The translations under genes were made by a program, and so were the position numbers. Shown piece after piece: positions 1 to 8,295 of a stretch of DNA of 23,181 nt. The stretch comes from Acanthamoeba sp. SK_2022b (Eukaryota > Discosea > Longamoebia > Acanthamoebidae): NCBI GenBank assembly GCA_027943245.1, contig JANDJZ010000109.1, forward strand, positions 1 to 23,181, written 5' to 3'. The notes beneath the pieces were generated by a model that saw only the letters and a list, made by a program, of their open reading frames with translations, was not told the DNA's origin and searched no databases. Numbering within the stretch: position 1 is the first letter of the stretch; each line of letters starts with the position of its first letter.

Positions 1-1
1 C

Positions 2-1168
2 CTCCATCGCCTTCCGCTGCTCCATTTCGTGCGTCAACTCCTGCCCCACCACCACAAATCGGAGAGCACTGCGCTCATGTGCGTTGGATCGCTCTCGGGC
101 TGCTACACATGCGCGCAATGTGTGAAGTGAGCTCGTTCGTTGTCGTGTCGGTTTCTCATGGCGGCGTTCACGGAAACAGGCTGCAGGATTCGACGCTGTT
201 CGAGTCCGCGTCAGGCGCGCCGGCCGAACAGAACATAAAGTCCCTCCTTCTGGTGCTCGCCCGGGTTTTCTCCCCCGGAAAGGAGGAAGGTGGCACTACC
301 CGAGATCCAGCTCTTTCACGTTCTCTTTCAATCTCGACTGATCATCATCTGGCCTGAACAGTGATCGAGAACGAGTTCGAACAACACTACCAAAAGAACG
401 ACGCGGTTGCCTCTCTTCGCTTTTTCCTTCGCGAGGTACCCTAAGAGACTTGTTTTTATGATAAAAATGAAGGAAAAAGAACGAAGGCGTTAATCGGTCG
501 TCTTCGCTCTTTCGCAGGTGCTAAAGCTGTCCGACGAGGAGGGTGACGACGCCAGGCAATTGACGGCGGTGCTGAAGACCCTCCACGGCAGCATCCTCGC
601 TCCTTGCCTCATGCTCTTGCACGATCGCGTGGGCGCCACCGACGCATCAGCTCCGCCGCTTCCCCTGGTCAGAGAGAAGGGCGACGCGATGGTGACCGTC
701 CACATTCATCGTCCGCCACGCAGCTCTGTATCCGATGGCGGCGGCGATGACGTCAGCAGCGCGAGCAGCAGAAAGGACGACAACGAGAGCGGGAGCTTTG
801 CCAAGTGTGGCGAGGAGTCGGCCGAGGCCGGTGCACAGGTTTCGGAGGGAGAAAGCGAGGCGCGCACGAGCAACGGCGTCCTCATCACCAGCGCTTCGAC
901 GCTGACCAAGGCGGCGATGGACAAGAAGCGGAGAAAGATGGAGGACCGTCTGGTGACGGTTCGGCACAGCATGCGGACAGTGAGCGAGGTCAAGCCCGAG
1001 GCCGAGAACTACTTTGAGTTCGGGTGGCACGTCGAGCTGGACCTCGACAGCGACGTCAAGCGAATGGTGGCCGTGCGGATGCAGGTGGATGACATCCACT
1101 TCGGGACCAACGTCGATAGCGATGCCAGGAAGGAGATCGAGTTCGCCCTGCGAAGGGCCATCGAGTAG
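2..1168 (+). CDS. 3' part of an unrecognised multi-exon gene
   Basis: The gene enters from the left edge. My exon model is 2-121, 187-289, 362-435 and 518-1168, with GT-AG introns of 65, 72 and 82 nt whose phases agree, giving 315 residues to the TAG at 1166-1168. The last two exons are the most secure. The first could instead be one open frame from 1 to 289. The N-terminal part looks helical, with a stretch near 220-290 (IKSLLLVLARVFSPGKEE) followed by an acidic, charged helix. The middle is a Ser/Asp/Glu-rich, probably disordered segment (about 740-880). The C-terminus is a compact mixed segment rich in D, V and M. The helix pair around 230-435 faintly recalls the end of a RasGAP domain, but the arginine-finger region is not in the window and I do not claim that function. 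The 5S locus starts about 156 nt downstream. Confidence 0.6.
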
Positions 1169-1324
1169 CGCGTCAATGTTGCGCCATTCGCTGATCCGCG
1201 GTTCCCCACAATGCAACAACCAACACGAGCTTGCTAACAATGGCAACTGTTCCAGCCTCTCCCTTGTGTGTCTTTCCTCAAACAAAGGATGACATTGAGG
1301 CTGCAACAGATGTCGAGTGCTGTT

Positions 1325-1359
1325 GGATACGGCCATACTGCGCAGAAAGCACCGCTTCC
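1325..1359 (+). rRNA. 5S rRNA gene, 5' fragment (nt 1-35)
   Basis: The fragment starts with GGATACGGCC, which pairs with the 3' end found at 7463-7470 to form helix I, and runs to CACCGCTTCC. It then stops abruptly where the retroelement begins at 1360. The rest of the gene resumes at 7388. Joined, the two pieces give 119 nt, the normal length of a eukaryotic 5S rRNA, and agree with the Acanthamoeba castellanii 5S sequence as I remember it. This fragment alone contains none of the internal Pol III control region. Confidence 0.9.
1345..1359 (+). repeat. Left target-site duplication of the retroelement
   Basis: The 15-nt sequence GAAAGCACCGCTTCC, 5S nucleotides 21-35, is repeated exactly at 7373-7387. 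The base before it differs (A on the left, T on the right), so the duplication is 14 or 15 bp depending on whether the first G is counted. Such duplications come from staggered nicks filled in after target-primed reverse transcription. Confidence 0.92.
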
Positions 1360-1620
1360 GAAAAAAACTTTCTGCCACGAACAAGGCCACAGCTCCTGCT
1401 CCCCCCCCTGAACTCGGGTACACCCAACTCAAGAGATGAAGTGCTATTTTGTATGAAGCTTGGAACGGTCAATCCAAGGATAAAAAACAATGCCAGAAGA
1501 CCTAGTCTTCCGCCAAACCCGCGCACAGACAGCATCATAATTAATCATACAAAACACTCGCATCTTCTCTCAGAAAGATGGACAAGGACACACCCGCACC
1601 CTCTACCCATAAGCGAAAGC

Positions 1621-2883
1621 ATGGAGACGAGCAGGAAGGCACCCGCACCTCAAAAACCACCCACCCCAAGTCCAAATGTAACCCCCCCCAAATCACCAAA
1701 AAATTACCTCTCCCCCCAATTAACAAGAAAAAACCCACCCCACCGCCCAGCCCAATGACCAAACAAGAGACTCATTGCAACCGAAACCGATGAGGAGAAC
1801 ACCACCCCCAGACCCAGGCCAGGTCACGAATCGAATCCAACCCCAGTGCCCCAACCAACCCAAGATCCCGACTGTGGATGGGGCGCCAAATACACACAAG
1901 GCTGGGGTCAGGACCTAACCCCTGCTGGGACCAGCACCTACTCATCAATTGAAGCCATCATCAACAAAATTCATAACACCACCCCAAGCGAAGACATCGA
2001 ACAGGAGATCGCCAGCGTCCTCGACTCCTATGTAGAAGCCAAGAACAAGTCCATCGAGAGGACAATGAAGGTATCAACAATCGAACTGGCAGTCCTCAGA
2101 GACGCAGTCGCAAAGGCCAGAGGAGGCGGCACCCCCCAAGAAGAGGAAGACCCGACAGTCTCAGTTATAGTTGCCGAGAACGTCAAGGAGGACTGGAACG
2201 CCGTACGCGCCTTCTTCAACGACATCAGGGGACTCGACCTGGAGAACACCGTCCTGTTCCCGCAGACGAACAAACGTGCAGCGATCATAGCCTTCGAATC
2301 AGAAGAACACCACACCTGCGCCCTCGACAAGATCCGCAACTCCGGGAAGGAATGGCACATTGTCTCCTCCATCCCCTCACTAAAACAATCCGACTGTGCC
2401 CTCGACACCCCCCACACGGCTTACATCTACGCCCCAGACCTCCCGCTAGAAGCCCTCGAGACAATCTCCCCCTCCATCAAATCGGCTAAAACAACAAACG
2501 GGTCCATCACAGTCTCGTTCTACAGGGCAGAAGACTCCGCCGCGTTCATCGCACTCCGCTCCATCGAGACTCCCTTGGGACTGGCGAACATCTCCGACTC
2601 CTACATCGGGAAGACAGAATTCAAGCTGCGCCTGAAAGGCACCCCAAAGAAGTGGCGCTCCTCCAACCTCCATAACTTCCTCAAGTCCCAAGGAGTCATC
2701 TTCAAGGAGGCGGAAATCGCGAGAAGCCCATCGGACGGACAGAATCTCTCCTACAGCTGGATCAAGTTTGACTCCGCCAAAGACATGGTTGAAGCCTCAA
2801 ACAAGACCCTGATCACCATAACAGGAGAGAGACTAACGTGGGAAGAAACCCAACACCCACAATCCCACCAAACCCTCTCCTGA
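1621..2883 (+). pseudogene. Retroelement ORF1 protein (RNA-binding, RRM-like), interrupted
   Basis: The secure part is the open frame 1846-2883. The same frame is open back past an ATG at 1621 except for one TGA at 1756-1758. An alternative N-terminus starts at the ATG at 1578 in another frame (basic HKRKHG motif, then Pro/Lys-rich, ending at 1793) and would need a frameshift near 1760-1790. The product begins Pro-rich. It then shows about three beta-alpha-beta units that look like RRM folds: near 2155-2345 (starting TVSVIVAENV), near 2415-2600 (TAYIYAPDLP) and near 2620-2860 (FKLRLKGTPK). No CCHC zinc knuckle is visible. ORF1 proteins of such elements bind the element RNA and act as chaperones. 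Codon use here is GC-rich like the host, unlike ORF2. The RRM assignment is by eye from the pattern. Confidence 0.65.
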
Positions 2884-5255
2884 CGGTCAGCACCTTAAAC
2901 GTACAAGGGGGCCTTTCCCAAAAAATGGACCACATCATACACCACTTCAATAAAAAACAACTCGACATACTCATCCTCACAGAAACCAAGACCTTCCATG
3001 AAGAATGGACCAGAATCACCCTGTACGGCTTTACTGTCACTCACAACGCCCCCTCAATTACCCAAAAAACAAGACAAGGAGGGTTAGCAGCACTATACCG
3101 CAACAACATCGCACACCTCATCACAACGGAACAGCTAAACCAAACCCACCACCAACACCTTCTCCACATCTCATTCAGGGCCAACAACACCCCTGCCATG
3201 CATATAATAGGAGTCTACGCACCTCACGAAAACAGAAACTTCTTCAACAACACAGTCCTCCCTATCACAAAGAAGCTAACGGAGTCAAACCCAACTATAC
3301 TAATAGGCAACTTCAACGCGTGCGCACACAAGATAGACAAGAAGAACCCAAAAGGCTACATCAGTCCACACTTAATAAACCTAATGGAAACGTGCGCGCT
3401 AAAAGATGCCTTCCGAGCACTCCACCCAACAAAACAGACCTTCTCCTGGACCAGAGTTGAAAAGAACGGCAGTATCCAAGCTACTAGGATAGACACTGCA
3501 CTAATATCACACCACATAACCCCGATCAACGCCTCATACTCACCCACACTGGTTGACACAGACCACCTAGCCTTCACATGCAGCTGGAGAAGAAACAACT
3601 ACAACCCCTTCACCCCAGTGACTTACCGCAGAGCATTCAAAAGCAGACTTACCCAAGAAGAGGCTATACTCTTCAATGAACGGATCAGCAACTGTACCTA
3701 CACTGACATCAGAGACAGAATCGCAACAGCGGCGGCCGCCACCATCCCAACCCCCCCTCCTAACAAAGCACGTAAACTAAACAAAGAAACTGCAAAACTA
3801 GTAAAAAAGTATGGCAAGCTCACGCGAAGCATCCACAGACTATTAGCCACAGGCTCCCTCAAGCCAAAAGAAAGAGCACTTTTCTCAAGTAACGACAACA
3901 ACGAATGGCTCACCAAAGCAAAAGCCTTACAGAAATCACTCCGTAGACAGATGCGCAAAGCAATCCGCTCGCAAAATAAAATAAAAATAAACACAAACGT
4001 CATGAGACAGCGCAGAGATGCCAACCTCACTAACCAACTCCACTTCAAGAGACTTAAATCACACCTACACCCAAGAACCAACTCCCTACCACTAAACGTG
4101 CTAAATGAGCACCACGAACTGGTTACAGACCCGAAGGTAATCAAAGATGTAACCCGCACCTTCTGGTGTAGCTTGTTCACAAAAGGCCCTGCCCCGACAA
4201 CCCCTATCCTGAACTGTTACACTAAAGAACGCCCACGCCTTACCATTAAAGATAATGAACAGATAACCAGACCCATCACACTGCAAGAACTAAATGACAC
4301 CCTCACAAAGATAAAAACAGATTCAGCCCCAGGCCCAGATGAAATCAACAACGCAATGCTCAAAGCCCTCAATGACAGAAACCGAGCAGATCTCCTCTCG
4401 TTCCTTAACTCAGCATTGACTGACCCTACACTCCTGGACAACCTAAACAGCGCAAAAATCTGGACCATCCACAAGAGAAACAACAAAGCAAACCTAAACA
4501 ACTACCAACCCATAGCACTCTGCCAAACAATATACAAACTCCTAACACTAATAATCAATAAACGCCTCTACGAAGCAGTAGAACGGCGCAACATTCTCTC
4601 CAAAGCCCAAGCAGCCTTTCGAAAAGGGAGGTCTACCCAACTACACATAATCACCCTCCACAACCTGATTGAGGAAGCCCTCACACTGAACCGCCCACTC
4701 TTTGCACTCTTTGTCGACCTGGAAAAAGCATATGACTCCCTGCCACACAGAGCCATAACACTTACCCTTCACTACTACGGCGCCTCCCCAACTCTCCAAG
4801 AACTAATAAACAAATTGTACAACAATGCAAACACCACGGTGTGCACCCGCTACGGTGACACAGCCTCCTTCCCAACGGACAAAGGAGTAAAACAAGGAGA
4901 CCCTCTATCCCCTCTCCTCTGGAACCTGTTCATCAACCCAGTAGTAGAACAGCTTCTACACACCCGCTCTGCTCACTCAACATCACAAGGGGAAAAAATT
5001 GGCAACACGGCCTTCACAGACAACCTCACCTTACTCAGCAGCTCTGGCGCCGACCTAGCCGAATCGCTGGCACTCTTCCAAAACTTCTGCAACTACCACA
5101 GACTCCAAATCAGCCCCAGTAAGTCCATCATTGCAACCACCTCACTAGAAACCCTGTCCCTAGCAGTAGACACCCCAACAGGACCCCAACTCATACCCAA
5201 CCTAGACAAGAACAAAAGCGTCAAATACCTAGGCGCCCATATCCGGTTTGACTGA
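2838..5255 (+). pseudogene. Retroelement ORF2, N-terminal part: APE endonuclease and reverse transcriptase
   Basis: Residues are counted from 2838, a GTG; no ATG lies upstream in frame. The frame overlaps the end of ORF1 by 46 nt. APE endonuclease: N21 in STLNVQGG, E49 in LTETK, GVYAP, D219 in RID, and D242-H243 in DTDH. The motif normally GDFN reads GNFN, with N158 in place of the catalytic Asp. Reverse transcriptase: NLNNYQPIAL (usually YRPI), FVDLEKAYD with D627, GVKQGDPLSP intact, and AFTDN at about 726-729 where F-A-D-D is expected. The frame closes at TGA 5253-5255 inside the conserved RT thumb-side motif LGAHIRFD, and the same frame continues straight after it. The endonuclease would nick the 5S target and RT would copy the element RNA. 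As it stands both activities should be lost. Confidence 0.9.
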
Positions 5256-7046
5256 CGCAAACCCGACGAACACTCCCTCACAAAGGAGTTCAAAAAGAAA
5301 GCAAACTTCATCTCATCAAAAAGGATGAGCGCAGAAGCCAAAGCACACTTCCTGAACACATATGCCTTCCCAACCATCCTCTACGACACCCCGTCTCGTC
5401 CCCTCACTAAAAAAGCAGCAAACAATATAGACTGCGCGGCACGCAGAGTTATAATAAACGAACTGCACATCCGCAGCTGGTATGACAAAAACATTATGTA
5501 CGGCCCAGACGGGACGGGCCTCTCACTCACTGAATTGGGCACAGCCCAACGATGGGCTGCCCTATCCACCCTAACCTCCATTTTCAACGGACCGGACTCA
5601 CTAGCGCAGATCACAACAGCAAACAACCTAGCACTCTACCAAGACAAATCGCCAGACTTCCCCTTCCACAGCAAACCAACTTTGCACCATAACCTCCCCA
5701 CCATAGCCGCCTTTATAGCAGCAGCTAAAGAATGCGAGGTCCAAGTAATTTTCCCACACTTAGCACACCCAAACAACACCCACACACAACCAACCCAACC
5801 CCCACCGATCCCGCCCACACCCCACACGCTAGACGTCTTCACCGATGGGTCCTTGAAAAATAGAGCAGCGGGTAGTGGTGTGGTCTTTCACTCCCACCCA
5901 AAGCCAATCATACTAACCCTCAGAACCCCTAGGGAACAATCAAATAATAATGCTGAGCTACACAGTATAGAAATTGCCCTGAAACACACGCCACATGGCA
6001 CCCCAGAAATCAGGATCTTTACGGACAGCCAATACGCCATAAAGACGGTACAAAACTGCCTAAAAGACTCCCCAGACATACACCACCTCACCCCAAATAG
6101 AGAGACCATCCTCAACATACGCAACCTAGCGGGCAAACACAACAAAATCACCCTCCACCACATCTACAGCCACGTCACCAAGAAGCTCCACACTGATCCC
6201 AACAAATGGCAACCAAAGATCGAGGCGCAAAAAACAAACCTCCCCCTACACTACCCCACCGCCTGCAAACTTAACGACCTAGCTGATGAGGCAGCAAGAA
6301 AAGGCGCAGACCTCCCGCCACCCCCCTCAGCCTACGCCCGAGAAAGGGTGATCATCCAAGACAACTTCTCCTCCTCCCCAATCCCCAGATGGATCCTCCT
6401 ACGCAAATGGAAGGACCAATGGGACAGACCCCCCCCAGGAACCCCCAAGCGAAAAGCCCTAGCCAGCCACCCTGACATGGCCCTATACGGTTTCTTACTT
6501 AGAGCCACTAAAAATCTCCTCCCCCTGCGAGCCAACCTTCACCAATCCTCCTCTAACCCAGTGCACGCAACCCCCACCTGCATCTGGTGTGAGCACAACA
6601 ACCAGGGACACAAACTGGAAGACCTGGACCATGTCCTAGCCTCCTGCCCAGCACACGAAACTACACGACGTGAAGCACAAACGTCTCTAAACACCATCGC
6701 GAAGAAACTGGACTCTATCCCCCTTATCCCCACCGCCTCAGCTACAGACTGGCTGGGCGTACAACGAATCCCAAAAGGACGCTCCGACAGCCACTACAAG
6801 ACCTTCCACGCCATCCAGGCCACACTCCTCGCCACAAGCCACCGCATCTGGATCGATTGGTGCCTCTACCTGAATGCCTTGGGCCTCACATGCTCTGCGC
6901 AGCGCAAGACAGCCCCCCCCGCCCCAGCAACAGCTGGGGTCGGAAAGGCTAGCGCATCGACAGGTGCAGGGACCCACGACGCCGTCCAGGACCACCGCCG
7001 ACCGAACCCAGCCCGACCAACCAATGATGCGACACTAGATGACTGA
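5256..7046 (+). pseudogene. Retroelement ORF2, C-terminal part: RNase H and Cys/His motif
   Basis: This continues ORF2 in the same frame after the TGA at 5253-5255; the first ATG is at 5325. Without that stop ORF2 would be about 1,400 codons, a usual size. It starts with the RT-connection region (ATG-counted residues 1 to about 120). A type I RNase H domain follows with its acidic residues all present: D174 in FTDGS, E211 in NNAELHS, D234 in FTDSQYA, then a His (YSH) and D321 in LADEAARKGA. A Cys/His motif comes next, C-x2-C at 6579-6590 with H at 6630 and C at 6645 (CIWC then DHVLASC), like the C-terminal zinc motif of R1/I-type elements thought to help bind the target or RNA. The tail is Ala/Pro-rich. 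The frame ends at TGA 7044-7046. Confidence 0.88.
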
Positions 7047-7145
7047 CCACGACAAGCCAACACAGCCAACACACCAACCCCGACCTTCACCGAGACCGCG
7101 GACCCGACCAACCAACCCGACCATCCTCCCCGGGCGCACTCTTTT

Positions 7146-7171
7146 CCCCTCTCAAGCTGAGAGGGGTTTTT
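7146..7171 (+). other. Hairpin followed by five T in the retroelement 3' UTR
   Basis: The arms CCCCTCTC (7146-7153) and GAGAGGGG (7159-7166) pair perfectly over 8 bp around a 5-nt AAGCT loop, and TTTTT follows at 7167-7171. It resembles a transcription terminator, but in a eukaryotic element it is more likely an RNA structure read by RT. A Pol III stop at the T-run is the other possibility. Confidence 0.6.
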
Positions 7172-7223
7172 AACGAGGTGCCCCACCGACGCAGACGCCG
7201 CACAAGCAAAGATGAAAACTTTC

Positions 7224-7239
7224 CCCTCCTGCGGGAGGG
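7224..7239 (+). other. Second 3' UTR hairpin
   Basis: The arms CCCTCC (7224-7229) and GGAGGG (7234-7239) form six base pairs around a TGCG tetraloop. It lies 58 nt past the first hairpin. Two stable stems in the 3' UTR would suit a recognition structure for reverse transcriptase; the function is inferred. Confidence 0.5.
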
Positions 7240-7372
7240 ACGGTGACCAGCTCCCAGCCAAATCCAAGGACCAGAGTGAGAGACTGCCATCACCACAGTG
7301 GGGGCTACCGGGCTAACGCCAGAGGCCGCACAGGCACACGGTTAACCACTTTAACGACCATTACATGAACAT

Positions 7373-7387
7373 GAAAGCACCGCTTCC
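7373..7387 (+). repeat. Right target-site duplication of the retroelement
   Basis: This is an exact copy of 1345-1359 (5S nucleotides 21-35) and marks the 3' junction. The element's last bases, ATGAACAT, precede it directly. The first strand must therefore have been primed from a bottom-strand nick at about 5S position 20/21, and the top strand cut after position 35. Confidence 0.92.
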
Positions 7388-7471
7388 CATCCGAACAGCG
7401 AAGTTAAGCTGCGCCAGGCGGTGTTAGTACTGGGGTGGGTGACCACCCGGGAATCCACCGTGCAGTATCCT
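7388..7471 (+). rRNA. 5S rRNA gene, 3' fragment (nt 36-119)
   Basis: The fragment holds the diagnostic 5S segments: CATCCGAACA of loop C, GAAGTTAAGC of the box A region, and GGTGGGTGACC near box C. It ends in GCAGTATCC. Against the 5' end GGATACGGC one base is mismatched in helix I (A at 7464, where the Acanthamoeba 5S I remember has C). The whole internal promoter (box A, intermediate element, box C) lies in this piece, so it remains intact downstream of the insertion. A mature 5S rRNA cannot be made from this locus. Confidence 0.9.
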
Positions 7472-7474
7472 TTT
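7471..7474 (+). terminator. Pol III terminator of the 5S gene
   Basis: Four T residues follow the 5S end directly, the standard Pol III stop. They also sit in the loop of a 7-bp inverted repeat, TGCAGTA (7461-7467) with TACTGCA (7474-7480). Confidence 0.6.
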
Positions 7475-8295
7475 ACTGCACTTGTTTACCCCCCTTCACA
7501 ACACATCCTCACACATTCCTGTTGCTGATGATTTTACATCCTTTTTGCTACAAATCACCTGCTCCTATCCCTGTATCTTGGCTCCTTCTTGAGCAATATA
7601 TCAGTGGTTTCCCTACACTGTGCCTGTCAGGGAGCATGAGTACCAATGCACAACTCTTGGCATACAACTAAATTCACAAGGATGAAGAAGCTTGAAGTGT
7701 GCCTTGCAACTCAGTTTCAGTTTTTCTACACAGTTGTCCTTTTGCCTTTGTGCTCTGTCATTCTGTTCTTTACCTTTTAATCATGACTTTTTAAACGCAT
7801 TGCTCAACGAAGGGGCAGGCATGTGTGGAATGGCAGCAACGTAGCGCTGACAATGACAGCCCATAATTGATCGACGGTATCCATGTAGCCGTAGTCCGTG
7901 GCTCCGGCCACGCCCTGTTTTTAGCGGGCACAAGCAAGCGCGGAGTGTGGTGGCCATTAGGACGAGACTTGCGGCCGGAGTTCAAGGTAGGATCGGGGAG
8001 TTGCCGCCCTGGAGTCTTTAGCGGAGCTCCGCTTTTGACGGCTTTGGCGTGAGCCAATTAAATGGACCGCCAGTTCAACAGAATTGTGAGTTAGCTGTGT
8101 CCTGCTCTCATCTTTGTCTGCTTCTTCTCGAGCCAGCTCGATCCTCACTGCTCTTCACCGCGAGTGTTGAACGCGCAAACGATTTCTGTTTCGGTTCAGC
8201 ATTCTTGCGAGAGATCTAGAGATCATTTCCATTCTTATTGACACATCGATACTTCTCGTCACTTATCCATCGATTATCATCATAACACAGCAACA
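7475..8295. other. Intergenic region between the 5S locus and the Rieske gene
   Basis: No gene is supported in these 821 nt. The first 320 nt are T-rich with short unconvincing frames on both strands. From about 7860 the DNA becomes more GC-rich. The part next to 8296 should hold the promoter and 5' UTR of the Rieske gene, but I find no clear TATA box or other known site, and no tRNA or other RNA gene. Confidence 0.5.

Larger units (their letters stand above)
1360..7372 (+). mobile_element. Non-LTR retrotransposon inserted in a 5S rRNA gene
   Basis: The element is 6,013 bp long in the same orientation as the 5S gene and is bounded by the 15-bp duplication at 1345-1359 and 7373-7387. In order it holds a 5' leader (1360 to about 1577), ORF1 (about 1621-2883), ORF2 with APE endonuclease, reverse transcriptase, RNase H and a Cys/His motif (2838-7046), and a 326-nt 3' UTR with two hairpins. 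There are no LTRs and no poly(A) or simple-repeat tail. Domain order with RNase H behind RT is that of the I superfamily (I, R1, Tad, Ingi and relatives). Sequence-specific insertion into 5S genes is known for Mutsu in fish, so this would be a comparable habit in an amoeba. Stop codons and altered catalytic residues make this copy non-autonomous. The + strand is strikingly rich in A and C over much of ORF2. Confidence 0.92.
7047..7372 (+). other. Retroelement 3' UTR
   Basis: This is 326 nt between the ORF2 stop and the right target duplication. It is less A-rich than ORF2, contains two hairpins (7146-7166 and 7224-7239) and ends in TTACATGAACAT without a poly(A) tract. In elements of this type the 3' UTR is recognised by the element's own reverse transcriptase and sets the start of target-primed copying. 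That role is inferred here. Confidence 0.7.

Noticed and set aside
1231..1620. An open frame from before the 5S gene into ORF1
   Set aside because: It crosses the 5S fragment and the element's 5' junction, so its first part cannot belong to the element. Only the part from the ATG at 1621 is considered.
1756..5255. Nuclear UGA read as tryptophan
   Set aside because: Both breaks in the element are TGA, but the neighbouring host genes have no internal TGA and the giant gene's exons obey the standard code. Damaged catalytic residues in the same element favour mutation.
7146..7171. Bacterial-type rho-independent terminator
   Set aside because: The shape fits, but introns, 5S structure and the retroelement place this in a eukaryotic nucleus. 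It is kept as a 3' UTR hairpin.
1360..7372. LTR retrotransposon or endogenous virus
   Set aside because: There are no terminal repeats, integrase, protease or envelope. APE endonuclease and a target duplication of 5S sequence identify a non-LTR element.
7435..7671. A 78-codon + frame starting in the 5S gene
   Set aside because: It overlaps the 5S rRNA 3' half, has no domain and lies in T-rich DNA.
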